Shown here in pieces: positions 55,017 through 64,000 of a stretch of 64,000 nt of DNA (position 1 is the stretch's first letter; every line of letters begins with the position of its first letter). A model generated the notes under the pieces. That model saw only the letters and a list, made by a program, of their open reading frames with translations. It had not been told where the DNA came from and did no database searches. The stretch is from Aphanomyces cochlioides (taxonomy: Eukaryota; Oomycota; Saprolegniomycetes; Saprolegniales; Verrucalvaceae), in the NCBI GenBank assembly GCA_019828595.1, contig JAHQRK010000003.1, positions 3,906,001-3,970,000 on the forward strand. The letters are read 5' to 3'. Position numbers and translations under genes: made by a program.

Positions 55017-55079
55017 TCCTCTATAGCTCGCGTACGGCTGTTAACCGTAAGGTCGCAGGTTCGAACCCTGCTGGAGGAG
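55017..55079 (+). pseudogene. tRNA-Asn(GUU) with D-arm deletion
   Basis: 63-nt form lacking AGTTGGTAGA, as in the other units. Confidence 0.9.
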
Positions 55080-56030
55080 TTCTTTTCTCTCTTTTGCATA
55101 TCCATAACTGATCACCAATACAAATACTGACGTGTAGATTCTCGGCATGTCTTCTTCGAGTCAACAAATGCGTAAATAAGAAGACTATGTCACGCCAATC
55201 CAATACCAGTCCTTTATCTCCAATATGATGTGGAATGGCCTCAAAATTGCTGCTCATCAACTAGTGCGCAAGTCATTGCAGAATACATAAGAGAAACTCC
55301 AATGAGCGATTCTCTGACAGCAACAGATGTGCGCCACGCTAACTTGACTTGTATTGGACTTGAGGAGAGATCACTCATATGGTGTCTTTTAGACTTTGTC
55401 AACTGATATCTTAGACAACGGATCACGGTCGTCAAGAGCGACCTAGAGACAAGTATTCCATTGACTTGGTTTGAAATATCATAGCACATGGATGTACTCA
55501 CTCCATTACCTTGTTCTTTGCATAGAATGTGATCGTCTCCAATGTGGACTGTGTCAAATTTCGGTGGTATACATGGACATAGTTTCACGACGTTAACATC
55601 GATCGAAATCAATCCATATACCGCATCTCAAGACCACAATCGTAACATTCCTACCTTTTTATGCAGCTTGCTGCCAAACATATTCTGGAGAAAGTTCTGT
55701 CGCATATGTGTGTGATATTGCTGTTATGCATCCGTGTGAATCGTTTCTTGGCTTGTCGACTGACAGCGCCAACAAAGCAGAAATGACACAGACTTGAAAT
55801 AGTTGTGTAGATAGTCTCAATTACAGTATTGAGATATTTACAAACACGACAAATGATATCATTAAAAGGTGCACAGCAGAATAAAACGTGTCCATTCTTT
55901 CCTCGCGTCTTAATCAAAGATGTCAGAAGCTACTCATTCTATAGACTTGATGTGAAAGCTATTGCGAGTTGGATGTGTTTGTTGCGATCACGTCGATAAG
56001 TTGGAAGGGATATGCAAAAGAGAGAAAGAA

Positions 56031-56103
56031 CTCCTCCAGCAGGGTTCGAACCTGCGACCTTACGGTTAACAGCCGTACGCTCTACCAACTGAGCTATAGA
56101 GGA
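56031..56103 (-). tRNA. tRNA-Asn (anticodon GUU) abutting family 3 copy 2
   Basis: Complete 73-nt gene identical to that at 28639. The LINE 5' end begins at 56105, one base beyond the tRNA 5' end. Confidence 0.95.
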
Positions 56104-56155
56104 TAGTTTCCAATTTGCCAGCTACCCCGCAGTACCACTGTCCAAAACTGACAAC

Positions 56156-58621
56156 ATGGCGACTACCCGCTCTTCCAGCCGTGCTCATGCACACAAGCCC
56201 TCAGCTTTTTCTGCCTCTCCCTTTCGCAATACCTCGGACGCTTCTAGTATCATGGAGGTGATTGTTGACGATGATGATGACGATGAACCTGACTCAATCA
56301 TCGACAAAACTCCGCCTGCTGCTCAACCGCCCATACGTCTTGCTACACTCGGTGGTCGCGTGCCATTACCAAGCGCTCGTACCAGCGACAAAACTGTCAA
56401 CAAGGATAATGTTTCTCCGATGCCTGATGAAGACATAGAGGATATCTCCAACAACAACCAACCACATACCCCACCGATTACTCAAGCCACTGAGCTGGAG
56501 CCGCGCTCTGAAGACCAATCGATTCGCGACACCAATGTTGATGTGGAAATGGAGCCTGAAGCTCAAATCGATGCCTCGCCTCCTGCTACAACACGCTCCG
56601 TGCCAATACCACCCGAGTCGAACACCTCGACCAAAAAGCCAAACGAATGCGTGTGGGAATTCCAAGCCAAGCAGAGAGCTAAATCTGCCAAGGCTCAGCG
56701 GAACAGTGACGTCGGCCATTATCGACCAACTATGGCCGAGCTGGCGTCCTTGTTGCATAAACGCGCGACAGGATCTCTCACGTTTGACGACACTTTGCCC
56801 ATCCAAAAACATTCCCCCAGAGATGTTGTTGGCTGGCTACAAATGTCCACTGGCCAATACACCAAATACATCGACATCTCCAAGGCAATGACATCTCTAT
56901 TGTTTGACAACCAAGCGCTTGATTTGGACGATGCATTTGTCGATGTCATCAAGTGCGAGAAAGATGTCTCCAATCGTCTTCTCAAGTGGGGCATAGCCTC
57001 TGAAGATGCTCTTAAAAAGCTGCGTGGAGTCTCTCTCAAGATCCAAGTGGCAAAGGATGGCAGCTCTCAGAGATTTGTCATGACTGAGCCCCATATACTT
57101 GATGGATATTTCATCGATATCCCATCTGGTCTCCAAGGACAGGATGAAGAACGTCTCATGTTCAGCATCATGTCAAAGCTTGAGCCGCGCTTTTTGTGGG
57201 GCTCATACTCCACAGTTTCCTCGACGACTGGCTTGGCTAGCTCTCGTTATCGCTTGTATTTTGAAGGGACAGCTATACCCGAATCTATGCACAATGACGG
57301 TCGATCAATTGAAGAATTCATTTTCAAGGGTCGGTGCCTCCGCGTGTTTGGTCAAGGATGGTTTTACCGTGACAAGAAGCTCGCGCGCCTTGACCTCGAT
57401 GTAATCGCCACCCAACATGGACTTCACGCAACCCCTCACCGCCCACGGGGAGACGCCGCTGTCTCGACATCCACTGCCAAACGGCAGAAAACGACCCGAG
57501 ACAGCAACAAGGAATGGACTGAAGTTCAAACTACAGGCAAAAGAAAGAAAACCCCAATCTCCGCTGGCTCAATCCCAGCTCCTGATCGTCCTTGGATCTC
57601 CCCGAACATGTTTGCGGCTCTGGACGAACGCGCTAATGTTGAGCCCGAGGAACACGAAACGACAGTTGGCAACACCACTGTCAAAGTAATTGTTCCAAAG
57701 CTGACACTCAAATCTGGTGACAAGGTGCACGTTGCCGCTGACGAGTTCATTAGCGGGATCAAACCCCACGAGGGCTCAATCCAAAGGTTTGAGAAGTCTC
57801 TCGATGCCATACTTGCCGAGCTCAACGACCTTGACACCAAGGCTCAAAACGCACCACAACATATCCCGGCCCAAGTTAAGGAAGCGTTAGCGCACGATTC
57901 CTTCAACTTATTGAAATTGATTACGGACGGGCGTGTTGACACGATCTGCATCCATCTAGAACGTGCGCCAATCGAATTTGGACTGCAACTGCACCAAATT
58001 TTTGTCTCCAATCGTGACAGCTTCGAATACTTTGTTCGTCTTCGACTGCTTAATCGTTGGCTAAGAGCGTCTGGTGGTGGCACAAAATCTTTTGGTCAGC
58101 TCTACGAGGCAACATTCGGCACTCCAATCACTCACGACCACGTGATCTCGGTGTTCAGTGACCAGAAGATGGTCAACAACCTCCCACTCATCGAGGCAAT
58201 CATCACCGATGATGACATCGTCCTCAACAGAGTTGAAGTCGAAGAAGTGCTGGCCATTGCAGAAGTATTGATGGCAGTTCATGCTCCACTATATTTCAAT
58301 AGCGATGCGGCAATTTTGGCCTCAACAAAAAGTCCAGTGACAGCGTTACCCTCTCGCCTTGGTAAACGCAGTCTATCCTCCGAAACGCTCATGTCACTCC
58401 TGATGTACACCGACCTTGGCCTCCACATATGGAACAGAATGGAATTCATGTACACTGGCGACGGAGAATCGATGTGTCACATCATGACAAAAATCCTTCA
58501 ACTACACGAAAGCAACGATTTGGATATCACTCTCCACAATCAAGTCATGTTTCACCCAAGCGAACCTACTTTAATTCACGGCGACCTAGCGGATCTCACA
58601 ACGATCGCTTCCCGTGGCTAA
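56156..58621 (+). CDS. LINE ORF1 protein (family 3, copy 2), intact
   Basis: 821 residues, differing from copy 1 at only three positions (near the N-terminus, in the LLHKRATG segment, and in VAADEFISG). It has the same layout: low-complexity N-terminus with an Asp run, the conserved block from CVWEFQAKQ, an RRM-like middle, a basic stretch, and a helical C-terminal domain. It ends at TAA 58619-58621 inside the overlap motif. Confidence 0.88.
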   Translation: MATTRSSSRAHAHKPSAFSASPFRNTSDASSIMEVIVDDDDDDEPDSIIDKTPPAAQPPIRLATLGGRVPLPSARTSDKTVNKDNVSPMPDEDIEDISNNNQPHTPPITQATELEPRSEDQSIRDTNVDVEMEPEAQIDASPPATTRSVPIPPESNTSTKKPNECVWEFQAKQRAKSAKAQRNSDVGHYRPTMAELASLLHKRATGSLTFDDTLPIQKHSPRDVVGWLQMSTGQYTKYIDISKAMTSLLFDNQALDLDDAFVDVIKCEKDVSNRLLKWGIASEDALKKLRGVSLKIQVAKDGSSQRFVMTEPHILDGYFIDIPSGLQGQDEERLMFSIMSKLEPRFLWGSYSTVSSTTGLASSRYRLYFEGTAIPESMHNDGRSIEEFIFKGRCLRVFGQGWFYRDKKLARLDLDVIATQHGLHATPHRPRGDAAVSTSTAKRQKTTRDSNKEWTEVQTTGKRKKTPISAGSIPAPDRPWISPNMFAALDERANVEPEEHETTVGNTTVKVIVPKLTLKSGDKVHVAADEFISGIKPHEGSIQRFEKSLDAILAELNDLDTKAQNAPQHIPAQVKEALAHDSFNLLKLITDGRVDTICIHLERAPIEFGLQLHQIFVSNRDSFEYFVRLRLLNRWLRASGGGTKSFGQLYEATFGTPITHDHVISVFSDQKMVNNLPLIEAIITDDDIVLNRVEVEEVLAIAEVLMAVHAPLYFNSDAAILASTKSPVTALPSRLGKRSLSSETLMSLLMYTDLGLHIWNRMEFMYTGDGESMCHIMTKILQLHESNDLDITLHNQVMFHPSEPTLIHGDLADLTTIASRG

Positions 58622-61600
58622 AGTGGTCGCGGCTGGTCATTTTGTCAAGCTCCCCATACTTGAAGTGACGACGAGCAACCTCAATGGGCTGAAAGAAAAC
58701 GGACATCTTGTTGCACGGCGTCTTCGGAAACCGACACAAGCTGTTCTCTTTCAAGAAACGAAACTCAACAACGCAAAACATCTTGACACTTTCCACACTC
58801 ACCTCGACAACGAAGTGGGTGTTAGCAAGTACAAACTTTTTACCAACGACTTACGAACAACCCGCACGGACAATTTGAACAACCGTCGATGTGGCGTTGC
58901 ATCATACTTTCACGAATCGATGCCTGGATTCTCAAGCCTGGTGCACTTATCACAACACGATATCCCTGGCCGTTATATTGTGATCAAAACGTACTGGGAT
59001 GAAACCCCAGTCTACATCCACAACATTTACGCGCCAGTTACCCCTCAACATCGGGCTAGTTTCTTTGACAGTCTCCCTCGCGCTTTTGAAGCTAACAGTG
59101 TACACCTGGTTGGGGGAGATTTTAACCTTCCTGTCAACGAACACCTCGATGCTTCCAAACCACGGCAAGATCACACCTTTGGAAAAGTCGAATGTCTTGC
59201 CTGGCTGTCACAACTAGGAGTCATCGACGCGTGGCGCCTACACCACCCTCACGAAAGACTGGCAAGCGGTCCAGGACGAAGCAATCGTCTGGACTACTGG
59301 TTCATTGACCAAGATTTAGTTGCCCAATCCTACCAAAGCTCAAAATATGCCACTAACAGCTTTGCCGGAGATCACTTGGAGCACACTGTCGTTCTCTCTA
59401 CAAGTCATACACCCACGACCCGTGGCTACTGGAGGCTGCCGAGAGAGCTACTCAAAGACCCGCTCGTCATCAAAGCCATACGAGAAGAGGCATCACACCT
59501 CCTCTCTGAGATGCGTGCGGACGAATCGACAAACATGGGAGCCGTCTGGTATGGGTGGCTTAAGCGAATCAAACGACGTTTACAACAATGTCATCGCCAC
59601 CACCTCCAATCCATGCAACACGAGCTCAAAAGCCTAAAACTGAGACATATATCTGCACAACGATCATACGAAGCTGGCTTGCTCGACGAGGCTGCCGTTG
59701 ATGCTACTCGGTTGGCGCTGGAAAACGCAAGAATCGAATATCGCCAATACCGCATGGATCAGCAATTCGATTTTCATGCAAATGTCAACGAACGCGGTAC
59801 GAGCCACTTCTTTCGAAGGCCACAAGGACTCAAGGTTCCTATCACGACGGTCAACGTCGATGGCATTCCCGTGTCTGATCCTACCACTATCAAAGAGAGA
59901 TTCACTGCCCATTGGAAGGCAATAATGACTACCACTCGTGGCGAACAACCTCGGCTAAACCGGGCGAGGCGGAGGGCTGTCATACGGTTTATCTCCCGCA
60001 AACTCAACGATGAGCAACGCGAGGAGCTAGACAGACCTATCACAGCAGCCGAGCTGTGTAGTGCTCTCAAGACAATGAGTCCAAACAAGTCTCCTGGTCC
60101 TGATGGATGGCCAGCGGCCTTCTTCCAAGTAGCACCCGAGGCTTTCTCCGAAATCCTGGTCAGGGTCTTCAACTACCAACTTCACCACCACGGTAAACTA
60201 CTCCTTCAACAAAGGCGTAGTGCTGTGGCTCTGCTCTTCAAAGCTGGTGATCGAGGCGATCCTGGAAACTACCGACCTATTGCACTCATGTCAGTGGAGG
60301 TGAAGATACTATCCCGTGCCCTCGCTTATCGCCTGGCTACAGTAGCTCCTCATCTCATTCACCCAAGTCAAGCTGGCTTTGTCCCAGGACGACGGCTGCA
60401 TGACCACGTCCTGCTTGTGCAAACTTTGCAAACGTTTTGCACCAACGAAGATCACGACTACTATGCAACATTCCTTGACTTTTCGAAAGCGTACGACATG
60501 GTGGATCGAGAATTCATGCTTGATGTGCTGAGAGAAGTCAACACTGGTGATGGTTTCATTGCGTGGGTAGCTCTTTTGTACGACTCACCTTTGGTCCAGA
60601 TCATCTTCAATGGCGAGCTTGGCCCTAAGATCCGACCTACCCGAGGCGTCAAACAAGGCTGTCCTTTATCATGCCTACTGTTCGTCCTATACCTAGAACC
60701 TCTTGGTGAGATGCTCCGAGCGTCCCCACATCTTGGAATCGCTCTCCCCCACGACTCAGTTATTACGAGTATATTCTTTGCCGACGACTCGACGTTGTTA
60801 TCAAACTCGCTGCAATCTGCTGTGGAGCAAATGGCAATTGTGGAAGAGTTTTGCACGGCTTCAGGGGCCCGTCTGAATCGTTCCAAGTGCATGACCTTGG
60901 TTCTCAACGACCATCTCGATCAAGAAGACATCGAAGCAGATGGTTTGCTCAATATCGTACCAACTGGTCAGTGTACGAAATATCTTGGTATTCTCTTTGG
61001 CCATCGACTTTCGGCTGACTCCCAACTTCAAAAACTCAACGACAAATTCATCTCGTCCTTTCAACTATGGGGTAAACGAGCAAGGACATTGCAGGGCCGA
61101 AAGCTTATTGCCTCCACGATGTTGCTATCTATGTTGTGGCATGTAACAGCCGTTGTACCTGTGCCTCCTGCTATGGTCGTTACGTGGCAACAAATGTTAA
61201 ACAAGTTCATACTTTGCCGCAAGACCCAGCTCGATGAGAGTTACCGTCCCTCAATCCATAGAAGGTGGCAGTACGACAAGCCTTTAGGCTTGGGAATCCC
61301 CCCCACATTGCATCGAGGCTGCGAACACAACGCCTTCTTCGTTTACAGCTCTTTATGTCTGCCGATTCTCCTGGTGAAATCCTGGTGTGGAAGAAACTTG
61401 TACAGCGACAATTTAGCCGCACAATACATCAGTTATTCCGAGACAGTCACCCATTCGATTTTCTTTCATACTACCCAAATGCAAGCTCCAAGTGGCTTTT
61501 GCTTCGCGAGCTCCATCCACTGTGGCTTGATACTTGGAAACATTGGTCAGCCACAGACATGAGTAAGCGAATCGGCGTGCCTCCAAATCTCGACACGGTA

Positions 61601-62731
61601 CTGAACCTCCCGGTATGGCTCACAGCCTACGACGCAATGCACTTCGGCTCTGCTAAGATGTTAGCAAATGTCGTGAAAGATGAAGACATGCGTCTCTGGT
61701 GCCGCCACGGGGCCAAAAATGGTCTCAGATGCCTGAAGGATTTCCTGACCCCACATGGCGCTTGGCCAACAGAGACCATGTTCGTGAACCGAATGTCGTC
61801 GAACAATCCAGCTGCCCAAGTTTGTCTAAACCAGGACGGAGTCATGGACTTTGCCACATTGCCCCGCACAACCGACATTTACAATCAACTCACACGAATC
61901 TTCGACAAAGTTGTTCGATCGTTTGACATTCGGCAAGGGTCGCCACTGCCTAATGTCCCGACTTGTCAACATCCGTTTACAGCCAGAATCAAGGATGCTG
62001 ATTTACCTTTCGAGTCGTGGCCCAAGAAAAACGTGGTGCATTTAGCTTACCACGCCCCCCAGACTGAAGCTATACATCCTATGAAGACTACGACAAGAAC
62101 TGACAAAGACATAGCAAAGTATATCCGTCTCATTCGTACTGTGTGTAATCTACCTCCACCTGTTCAAGGCGATGTATGGTTTCGATTGCACATGAAGATG
62201 TTACCCGTCAACTCGAGGTTTTCCTTTATGCAGATCCAAAACCCTGACGCTATTTGTTGTGTCTATGAAGATTGCTCGGATGTTGAGACTTTTCATCATG
62301 CCTTCCATACATGTCATCATGTACATCAAGTTTGGATGTTCCAAGAGCGAGCATGGAGAGCTTATGGTGTTAAGTTTGATTGGGCAACCACCACGAATAT
62401 CAGTCGCTTCAAGACCAATACGCGAGGAAAACACCTGCATGACGCATTATTCAAATTATGGTCCCTCCTTTGTGCTTCCATCACGTACTCCTTATGGACT
62501 CAAAGAAATGCAACCAAGTTCGATGGCAAAAGGCCTCTACCGATTTTACTATGGAACGAGATTATATTTGTCAGTTGGACAGCTTCCATCAGGCGAACAA
62601 TTCGTTTGCTCTCGCCTGACGACTTCGACTATCGAAACATCATCGAAGCGGTCTCAGTCCTTTTCTCTCAAGCTGGATACAACGAGCTATTCGAAAAATA
62701 TCCCATGTCTTTTCGAGTTGAACACCAGTAA
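58614..62731 (+). pseudogene. LINE ORF2 (family 3, copy 2): endonuclease-reverse transcriptase, one frameshift
   Basis: The best family 3 ORF2, 1,371 residues once the shift is allowed for, numbered from GTG 58614. Endonuclease: NLNGL (22-26), QETK with E48, GGDFNLP with D169 and N171, SNRLDY (223-228), GDH (252-254). Reverse transcriptase: SPGPDGWP (493), NYRPIALM, GFVPGRRLHDHV, LDFSKAYDMV, KQGCPLS, FADD with D724 and D725, LGILFGHRL. C-terminal knuckle: C1214, C1215, C1220, H1227, H1231, C1233. Seven C at 61298-61304, where copy 1 has five, shift the frame after the catalytic core. GTG or a recoding event must supply the start, since no ATG lies in frame upstream. Confidence 0.94.
58618..58635 (+). 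promoter_or_regulatory. ORF1 stop / ORF2 entry overlap motif, family 3 copy 2
   Basis: CTAAAGTGGTCGCGGCTG around the ORF1 stop; it differs from family 2 (12916) at only two bases. Confidence 0.6.
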
Positions 62732-62944
62732 TTTGATTACAAGCCCCAGCTGTATTCTTGACTTGGTATCCCAGCTGAATTTTTGATTGGGAATCCTGGC
62801 GACCATCACTCACGATCCGCGCAAAACATTTCACTGCCCAATCAAATCGTGCCTGACTCAAGTGTCGCAACTGAGAATAAGTTCAGTGAGAATCTCAAAA
62901 CAATTCTCCAAGACTCACTTTTGATTTTACCCAAGACAACAACA

Positions 62945-64000
62945 ATGGAAGCTTCAACGATTTTCACTGCCGATAGCGTACTCCCCGCGCAGACGTCGAG
63001 ACCCATAACTACACGAGGTGTGGGGAGCTCGATGTCTCCAGGGATTACTCTTGAGGGAGTGGATGGAGTTGAGATTTCTGTACCTATGACGCAATCATCC
63101 GACACTCGTCCTTCAAGTCCAGTTACAACTGAAGAACACCAATTTACTCCTGATATGTCCATTTTGAACTCGAGCACCCGCGAATTTGACCCCTTGGGCA
63201 ATGACAATGGATCTCCGCTACCATCCCTCATGGATCTATTGGACGATGTTTCTGTTCCAGCCAGGCCACAAACGAATGCGACAACGGCTGATGCCCCAAC
63301 CAACCGCCCACGCACTCTGCGAATTCCAACCGACGATGATGACATCGATGAAGTGTTGTTTATCGATGACCACCGCGAAGTGGCATCAATGCGAAATCGA
63401 ATTTCAACTATTCAATACCAAGTCAACTGGAAGTTTCAACGCCCGGATGGACTCGACAAAGACTGGTTCGACGAAAAAGACCTCAGCGGGTGTCAAGAAG
63501 CCGTGGCGATGTACCAACGATGGCGACAAGCTGGAGCCCACTTCCTCACGAACACTGGTCTCGCCCCAACGCTTGCTGAATTTCGAGCGATGGATCCTCT
63601 GTGGCTAGAAATTGGCAACAACAGTGACAAATCTTGTCTTGCGGCTGCAATCCGAATCGTTGCTACCAATTTGAATGTCTCCAATTTTGAGCTCAGCGAA
63701 GAAGTCATTTCGGGTTTCAAAGAGGCCCATGGAGTTCCTCAAGACGCGGGCATTCCCCCTTCCAAGATGCATGATTTTCTCAAGCTGGCATACACACATG
63801 GATTCCACTACAACGACGCCATATTCTCCCGTCAACTGCTCAAGCAATCGGTGGGTGATCCAATTCGTGATATCTGTAGAGCGATATTGGATGAGCCTGA
63901 CGGAGAATTCTTGGTTGTTTCTGTCACTGATTCAACATCCCATTGCTGGGTCCTCGCCAAGCGATACAAGCGCTGCATAGACCGAAGTCTATGTATGATC
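62945..64000 (+). CDS. LINE ORF3 (family 3, copy 2), chromodomain-like plus cysteine protease-like, cut by window end
   Basis: 352 codons from ATG, open to the last base. I saw no difference from copy 1 over the shared length. It includes the chromodomain-like segment (YQVNWKF, DWFDEKDL), the putative catalytic Cys (residue 231) and His (residue 333). The window ends two codons before the putative Asp (residue 354). Confidence 0.6.
   Translation, partial: MEASTIFTADSVLPAQTSRPITTRGVGSSMSPGITLEGVDGVEISVPMTQSSDTRPSSPVTTEEHQFTPDMSILNSSTREFDPLGNDNGSPLPSLMDLLDDVSVPARPQTNATTADAPTNRPRTLRIPTDDDDIDEVLFIDDHREVASMRNRISTIQYQVNWKFQRPDGLDKDWFDEKDLSGCQEAVAMYQRWRQAGAHFLTNTGLAPTLAEFRAMDPLWLEIGNNSDKSCLAAAIRIVATNLNVSNFELSEEVISGFKEAHGVPQDAGIPPSKMHDFLKLAYTHGFHYNDAIFSRQLLKQSVGDPIRDICRAILDEPDGEFLVVSVTDSTSHCWVLAKRYKRCIDRSLCMI

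Larger units (their letters stand above)
54135..56104. repeat. tRNA-Asn repeat unit, 1,970 bp, upstream of family 3 copy 2
   Basis: Same structure and length as the other array units. No protein gene is supported in the spacers. The intact minus-strand tRNA ends the unit and abuts the next LINE. Confidence 0.94.
56105..64000 (+). mobile_element. Family 3 tRNA-Asn-targeted LINE, copy 2 (3' end outside window)
   Basis: Near-identical to copy 1 (36593-44721). ORF1 is intact, ORF2 has one frameshift from a longer C run, and ORF3 is open to the window edge. Its 5' boundary is TGAGCTATAGAGGAT at 56090-56104. About 230 bp of the element, by comparison with copy 1, lie beyond the window. Confidence 0.95.

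Noticed and set aside
36593..56104. A single large block duplication (family 1, tRNA units, family 3) producing both halves of the window
   Set aside because: The tRNA units preceding the two family 3 copies differ at diagnostic bases (ACTTGTTGTG against ACTTGATGTG), and the unit number is five against two. Separate insertions into a repeated target explain the layout equally well.

Overview
This is eukaryotic DNA made almost entirely of transposable elements and tRNA genes. No ordinary host protein gene is recognisable. The tRNA genes carry Pol III A and B boxes and T-run terminators. The elements are non-LTR retrotransposons (LINEs) whose ORF2 encodes an apurinic-type (APE) endonuclease followed by reverse transcriptase. 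Codon use, roughly even base composition and the style of the LINE proteins suggest a stramenopile, probably an oomycete; that assignment is inference.

Layout. 1-4524: 3' two-thirds of a family 1 LINE (copy A). 4540-6512: a tRNA-Asn repeat unit. 6513-7377 and 7386-10303: two 5'-truncated family 1 copies. 10318-19388: a decayed family 2 LINE with a 2.3-kb tail of unknown cargo that includes a 57-bp coding minisatellite. 19404-26727: full-length family 1 copy C. 26743-36592: five head-to-tail copies of a 1,970-bp unit, each with an intact tRNA-Asn(GUU) on the minus strand and a defective tRNA-Asn on the plus strand. 36593-44721: family 3 LINE with three ORFs. 44737-52059: full-length family 1 copy D. 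52075-56104: two more tRNA units separated by a 75-bp solo LINE tail. 56105-64000: a second family 3 LINE, cut by the window end.

How it fits together. Every LINE lies on the plus strand and is bounded by the same 14-15 bp, TGAGCTATAGAGGA(T), which is the 5' end of tRNA-Asn read in reverse. Each insertion duplicates this target, so the tRNA survives and a new landing site appears at the far end of the element. This explains why elements of different families stack directly on one another. Three families share a compact 3' end with two hairpins, and an ORF1-stop/ORF2 overlap with a conserved nucleotide motif and usually no ATG.

Most notable: family 3 carries an extra ORF3 between ORF2 and the 3' tail. 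It looks like a chromodomain joined to a papain/OTU-like cysteine protease. It is undamaged in both copies, although ORF2 is frameshifted in both.
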